A DNA stretch of 36,432 nucleotides from an uncultured Lachnospiraceae bacterium (GTDB lineage Bacteria; Bacillota; Clostridia; Lachnospirales; Lachnospiraceae), in contig CAMWOK010000001.1 in the NCBI GenBank assembly GCA_947175845.1, forward strand, positions 1 to 36,432, read 5' to 3'. The translations under genes were made by a program, and so were the position numbers. How positions within the stretch are numbered: the first letter of the stretch is position 1; every line of letters begins with the position of its first letter. Shown in pieces: positions 33,760 to 36,432 of this stretch. The notes under the pieces are model-generated. The model did not search any database. It was not told the origin of the DNA and saw only the letters and a program-made list of their open reading frames with translations.

Positions 33760-36225
33760 ATGCAGCAGTTTACAGATAAGGCAAAGGCAGCGCTGCAGAA
33801 GGCGGCCAAAGCTGCCAGGGATTTGCATCAGAGCTACATTGGGAGTGAGCATATTCTTGTGGGGCTTGTGAAGGAGCGGACAGGTGTCGCCGCGCGGGTG
33901 CTTGCCGATAACGGCGTGGACGAGGTGCAGCTTGTCAGCATGATCAAGGAGCTGATCGCTCCGGAGGGAAACATTGCACTGCTGGAGCGGGACGGATATT
34001 CTCCCCGCGCCGCAAAGGTTCTTGAGGACAGCCACAGACTGGCAGAGAAATACAAGAGTCAGCTCACCGGCACAGAGCACATTCTGCTTGCCATCCTGAG
34101 AGAGGGCGAGAATGTCGGGCTTCGGCTTCTGAATACCATTGGTGTCAATGTGCAGAAACTGTATATGGACACGTTGATTGCCATGGGGGAGGACATCAAC
34201 CAGCACAAGGACGATTTGAGCAAGAACCGCAATAAAAAGAAGAGGGACGGAACCACACAGACCCTGAATCAGTACAGCAGAGATCTGACACATCTGGCCA
34301 GAGAGGGAAAACTTGATCCGGTGGTGGGCAGGGAGACGGAGATCATGCGCGTCGTGCAGATCCTGTCGAGGCGCACCAAGAACAATCCCTGCCTGATCGG
34401 GGAGCCGGGCGTTGGCAAGACTGCCATCGCGGAGGGGCTGGCGCTGCGCATCGTGAACGGCGATGTGCCCGATACAGTCAAGAACAAGCGGGTTGTCACG
34501 CTTGACCTTGCCGGGATGGTGGCAGGGTCGAAGTACCGCGGAGAGTTTGAGGAACGAATCAAGCGCGTCATCCGGGAAGTGATCGATGCGGGAAATATCT
34601 ATCTTTTTCTTGACGAGATACACACGCTGATCGGCGCGGGCGGCGCGGAGGGAGCCATCGACGCCTCCAACATCCTCAAACCGTCCCTGTCCAGGGGGGA
34701 GATCCAGCTGATCGGTGCCACGACCATAGCGGAGTACCGCAAGTACATCGAGAAGGATGCAGCGCTCGAGAGACGTTTTCAGCCAGTTATGGTGGAGGAG
34801 CCAAACGAGAGCGAGGCGGTCGAGATCCTCAACGGGGTGGCCTACAAGTATGAGGAACATCACAATGTGACGATCACGCAGGAGGCGATCGAGGCGGCTG
34901 TCAAGCTGTCAGACCGCTACATCAATGACAGAAATCTTCCAGACAAGGCGATTGACCTGATCGATGAGGCATCCGCCGCCATCCGGCTCAAAAACATGAA
35001 TGTGCCTGAGAGTTTCAAGGAGATGACGGATCAGATCAAAAAGTATGATCTGCAGATCGAGCGCTCGATCCGGATGGAGGCGTACACGCAGGCCGCGGAG
35101 CTTCGCAAGGCGCAGGATGAGCTGATCAAGAAATACGACAAGGCAGTGACCAGGTATGAGAAGAACCAGGAAGAGCGGAAACTGGTCGTGACGGAGAACG
35201 ACATTGCGGAGGTTGTGGCAAACTGGACGAAGATTCCGGTCAAAAAACTGACGCAGAAGGAGAGCGAGCGTCTGCTGAAGCTCGAGTCTATTCTTCACAA
35301 GCGCGTCATTGGCCAGGAGGAGGCGGTCACAGCGGTAGCGCAGACCATGAAGCGCGGCCGCGTCGGCCTGCAGGACCCGAACAGACCGATCGGCTCTTTT
35401 CTGTTTCTGGGACCGACAGGTGTGGGGAAGACAGAGTTGTCCAAGGCGCTTGCCGAGGCGATGTTCGGCTCTGAGAACGCCCTGATCCGTGTGGATATGT
35501 CGGAGTATATGGAGTCTCACTCCGTCTCCAAGATGGTCGGTTCCCCTCCAGGGTATGTAGGCTTCGAGGAAGGCGGACAGCTCAGCGAGAAGGTGCGCAG
35601 ATCACCGTACTCTGTAGTGCTGTTTGACGAGATCGAGAAAGCGCATCCGGACGTGTTCAATATCCTTCTTCAGGTGCTTGATGACGGTCATATTACGGAT
35701 TCCAAGGGGCGGAAGGTAAGCTTTAAGAACACGATCCTGATCATGACATCCAACGCGGGGGCACAGCGGATTGTCGACCCCAAAAACCTCGGATTTGCGG
35801 CCAAGAGGGATGCACAGGCGGATTACAACAAGATGAAATCAGGTGTTATGGAAGAAGTGAAGCGTCTGTTTAAGCCGGAGTTTATCAACCGCATCGATGA
35901 GATCATGGTATTCCATCCGCTGACCGAGGCGGACATGAAACAGATCGTGACGCTGCTGTCCAAAAATCTCTGCGAGCGGTGCAGGGCACAGATGGACATC
36001 GACCTGTCATTTACCAATACGTTGAAGGAATATCTGGTCAAAAAATATTCGGATCTCAAGATGGGAGCCAGACCACTCAAGCGCGCGATTCAGAATGTGG
36101 TTGAAAACGAGCTTGCCACAGCTATTCTGGAAGGAAGAGTCAACCGGGGCGACGCGGTGACTGCCGGAGTGCGCGGGGACAAAGTGACGTTCACGGTAAA
36201 GGAAGCCAGACAGCCGGAAGCATAA
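33760..36225 (+). CDS. clpC: ClpC-type AAA+ unfoldase (Clp protease ATPase subunit)
   Basis: An 821-aa hexameric unfoldase that feeds proteins to ClpP. In order: two N-terminal Clp repeats (QKAAKAARDLHQSYIGSEHI..., GTEHILLAIL), AAA+ module 1 with Walker A GEPGVGKT (~214) and FLDEIHTLIGAG, a coiled-coil middle domain (~400-475), AAA+ module 2 with GPTGVGKT (~551) and VVLFDEIEKAHPDVF, and a sensor 2 region. The LGF tripeptide at ~677-679 is the ClpP-docking loop. All key nucleotide-binding residues are present. It is the second gene of the gntR-clpC operon. CtsR boxes (AGTCAAA-type repeats) were not seen in front. No clear terminator follows. Confidence 0.96.
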   Translation: MQQFTDKAKAALQKAAKAARDLHQSYIGSEHILVGLVKERTGVAARVLADNGVDEVQLVSMIKELIAPEGNIALLERDGYSPRAAKVLEDSHRLAEKYKSQLTGTEHILLAILREGENVGLRLLNTIGVNVQKLYMDTLIAMGEDINQHKDDLSKNRNKKKRDGTTQTLNQYSRDLTHLAREGKLDPVVGRETEIMRVVQILSRRTKNNPCLIGEPGVGKTAIAEGLALRIVNGDVPDTVKNKRVVTLDLAGMVAGSKYRGEFEERIKRVIREVIDAGNIYLFLDEIHTLIGAGGAEGAIDASNILKPSLSRGEIQLIGATTIAEYRKYIEKDAALERRFQPVMVEEPNESEAVEILNGVAYKYEEHHNVTITQEAIEAAVKLSDRYINDRNLPDKAIDLIDEASAAIRLKNMNVPESFKEMTDQIKKYDLQIERSIRMEAYTQAAELRKAQDELIKKYDKAVTRYEKNQEERKLVVTENDIAEVVANWTKIPVKKLTQKESERLLKLESILHKRVIGQEEAVTAVAQTMKRGRVGLQDPNRPIGSFLFLGPTGVGKTELSKALAEAMFGSENALIRVDMSEYMESHSVSKMVGSPPGYVGFEEGGQLSEKVRRSPYSVVLFDEIEKAHPDVFNILLQVLDDGHITDSKGRKVSFKNTILIMTSNAGAQRIVDPKNLGFAAKRDAQADYNKMKSGVMEEVKRLFKPEFINRIDEIMVFHPLTEADMKQIVTLLSKNLCERCRAQMDIDLSFTNTLKEYLVKKYSDLKMGARPLKRAIQNVVENELATAILEGRVNRGDAVTAGVRGDKVTFTVKEARQPEA

Positions 36226-36240
36226 TTTTTCGCAAAAAAT

Positions 36241-36270
36241 TTGTGGAAAAAGAGAAACAGATAGTATATG
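36241..36270 (+). promoter_or_regulatory. Possible promoter of the last gene
   Basis: TTGTGG (36241-36246), 18 bp, TATATG (36265-36270); TATAGT at 36273-36278 is an alternative -10. Weak. Confidence 0.3.
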
Positions 36271-36322
36271 ATTATAGTGTAAGAGAAACTAATTCTAATA
36301 AACTTTTAGGAGGACAAATGAA

Positions 36323-36432
36323 ATGGCAGTAATTGATGAATTACTACGTTCCGAGAGTAATGGAAGTATCAGCTTTGGGAATCACGAGCTGGCGGCAAAG
36401 GCGAAGCTTGAGGATTATGAGCATTCTGGGGA
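36323..36432 (+). CDS. Unknown protein, N-terminal fragment (3' end outside window)
   Basis: An open frame from ATG 36323 to the right edge gives 36 residues beginning MAVIDELLRSESNGSISFGN, then HELAAKAKLEDYEHSG. GGAGG at 36309-36313 is 9 bases before this ATG; another ATG at 36318 opens only a four-codon frame (MKWQ). The N terminus reminds me of short Lachnospiraceae proteins that databases label hypothetical or, doubtfully, 'endosialidase'; I cannot verify that. No function is assigned. Confidence 0.65.
   Translation, partial: MAVIDELLRSESNGSISFGNHELAAKAKLEDYEHSG

Noticed and set aside
36226..36250. A/T-only hairpin after clpC as a terminator
   Set aside because: AATTTTT/AAAAAATT around CGC is too weak and lacks a following U-tract on the plus strand.

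Overview
The window (about 36.4 kb, moderately GC-rich) looks like chromosome of an anaerobic clostridial bacterium, most likely Lachnospiraceae. Pointers are a class III (anaerobic) ribonucleotide reductase, clostridial-type long PurL, type 2 PyrF, gntR-clpC in place of a CtsR operon, SD sequences of the AGGAGG type and several family-typical small membrane proteins. No rRNA, tRNA, CRISPR array, prophage or complete insertion sequence was seen. The genus call is inference from gene content.

Layout. 1-7.6 kb: the tail of a cysteine-rich DUF3795 protein, purL with its own strong promoter, a convergent chemotaxis receptor (minus strand) and a divergent MATE exporter. 7.6-11.2 kb: a minus-strand pair of overlapping ABC exporter half-transporters that together make one asymmetric heterodimer. 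11.2-12 kb: an AT-rich 0.5 kb gap with overlapping face-to-face promoters, a possible small RNA, and a small HPr-like protein lacking the phospho-histidine. 12-14.5 kb: a Cas4/RecB-like nuclease fused to an XPD/DinG-type helicase. 14.6-15.8 kb: UDP-glucose dehydrogenase. 15.8-18.7 kb: a malQ-lacI operon with a palindromic operator just after the promoter. 18.8-20.9 kb: a glycosyltransferase and a TPR lipoprotein. 21-25.3 kb: nrdD (with a fused glutaredoxin-like tail), pyrF, pyrE and a 50-aa membrane peptide. 25.4-27.8 kb: a three-helix membrane protein and an M29-type aminopeptidase. 28-31.5 kb: purE-purM-purN-purD. 31.5-33.2 kb: an SH3-domain membrane protein with a charged repeat tail. 33.3-36.2 kb: gntR-clpC, followed by the start of one more gene.

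The common theme is nucleotide supply. purL, purE, purM, purN and purD serve purine synthesis, pyrF and pyrE the last two steps of UMP synthesis, and nrdD makes deoxynucleotides. The other genes are envelope, export, glycogen/maltodextrin and protein-quality-control functions.

The most notable observations are: (1) a 140-bp MITE-like element with perfect 12-bp terminal inverted repeats and a perfect 8-bp target duplication, inserted at the stop codon of the aminopeptidase and upstream of purE; (2) an in-frame amber codon replacing the expected Tyr in an otherwise intact purE; (3) a Crh-like HPr paralogue behind overlapping divergent promoters with a candidate ~70-nt antisense RNA; (4) gntR-clpC with a dyad in its promoter spacer; (5) two long hairpins without U-tracts at gene ends. 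Everything here was read by eye; no database or folding software was used.
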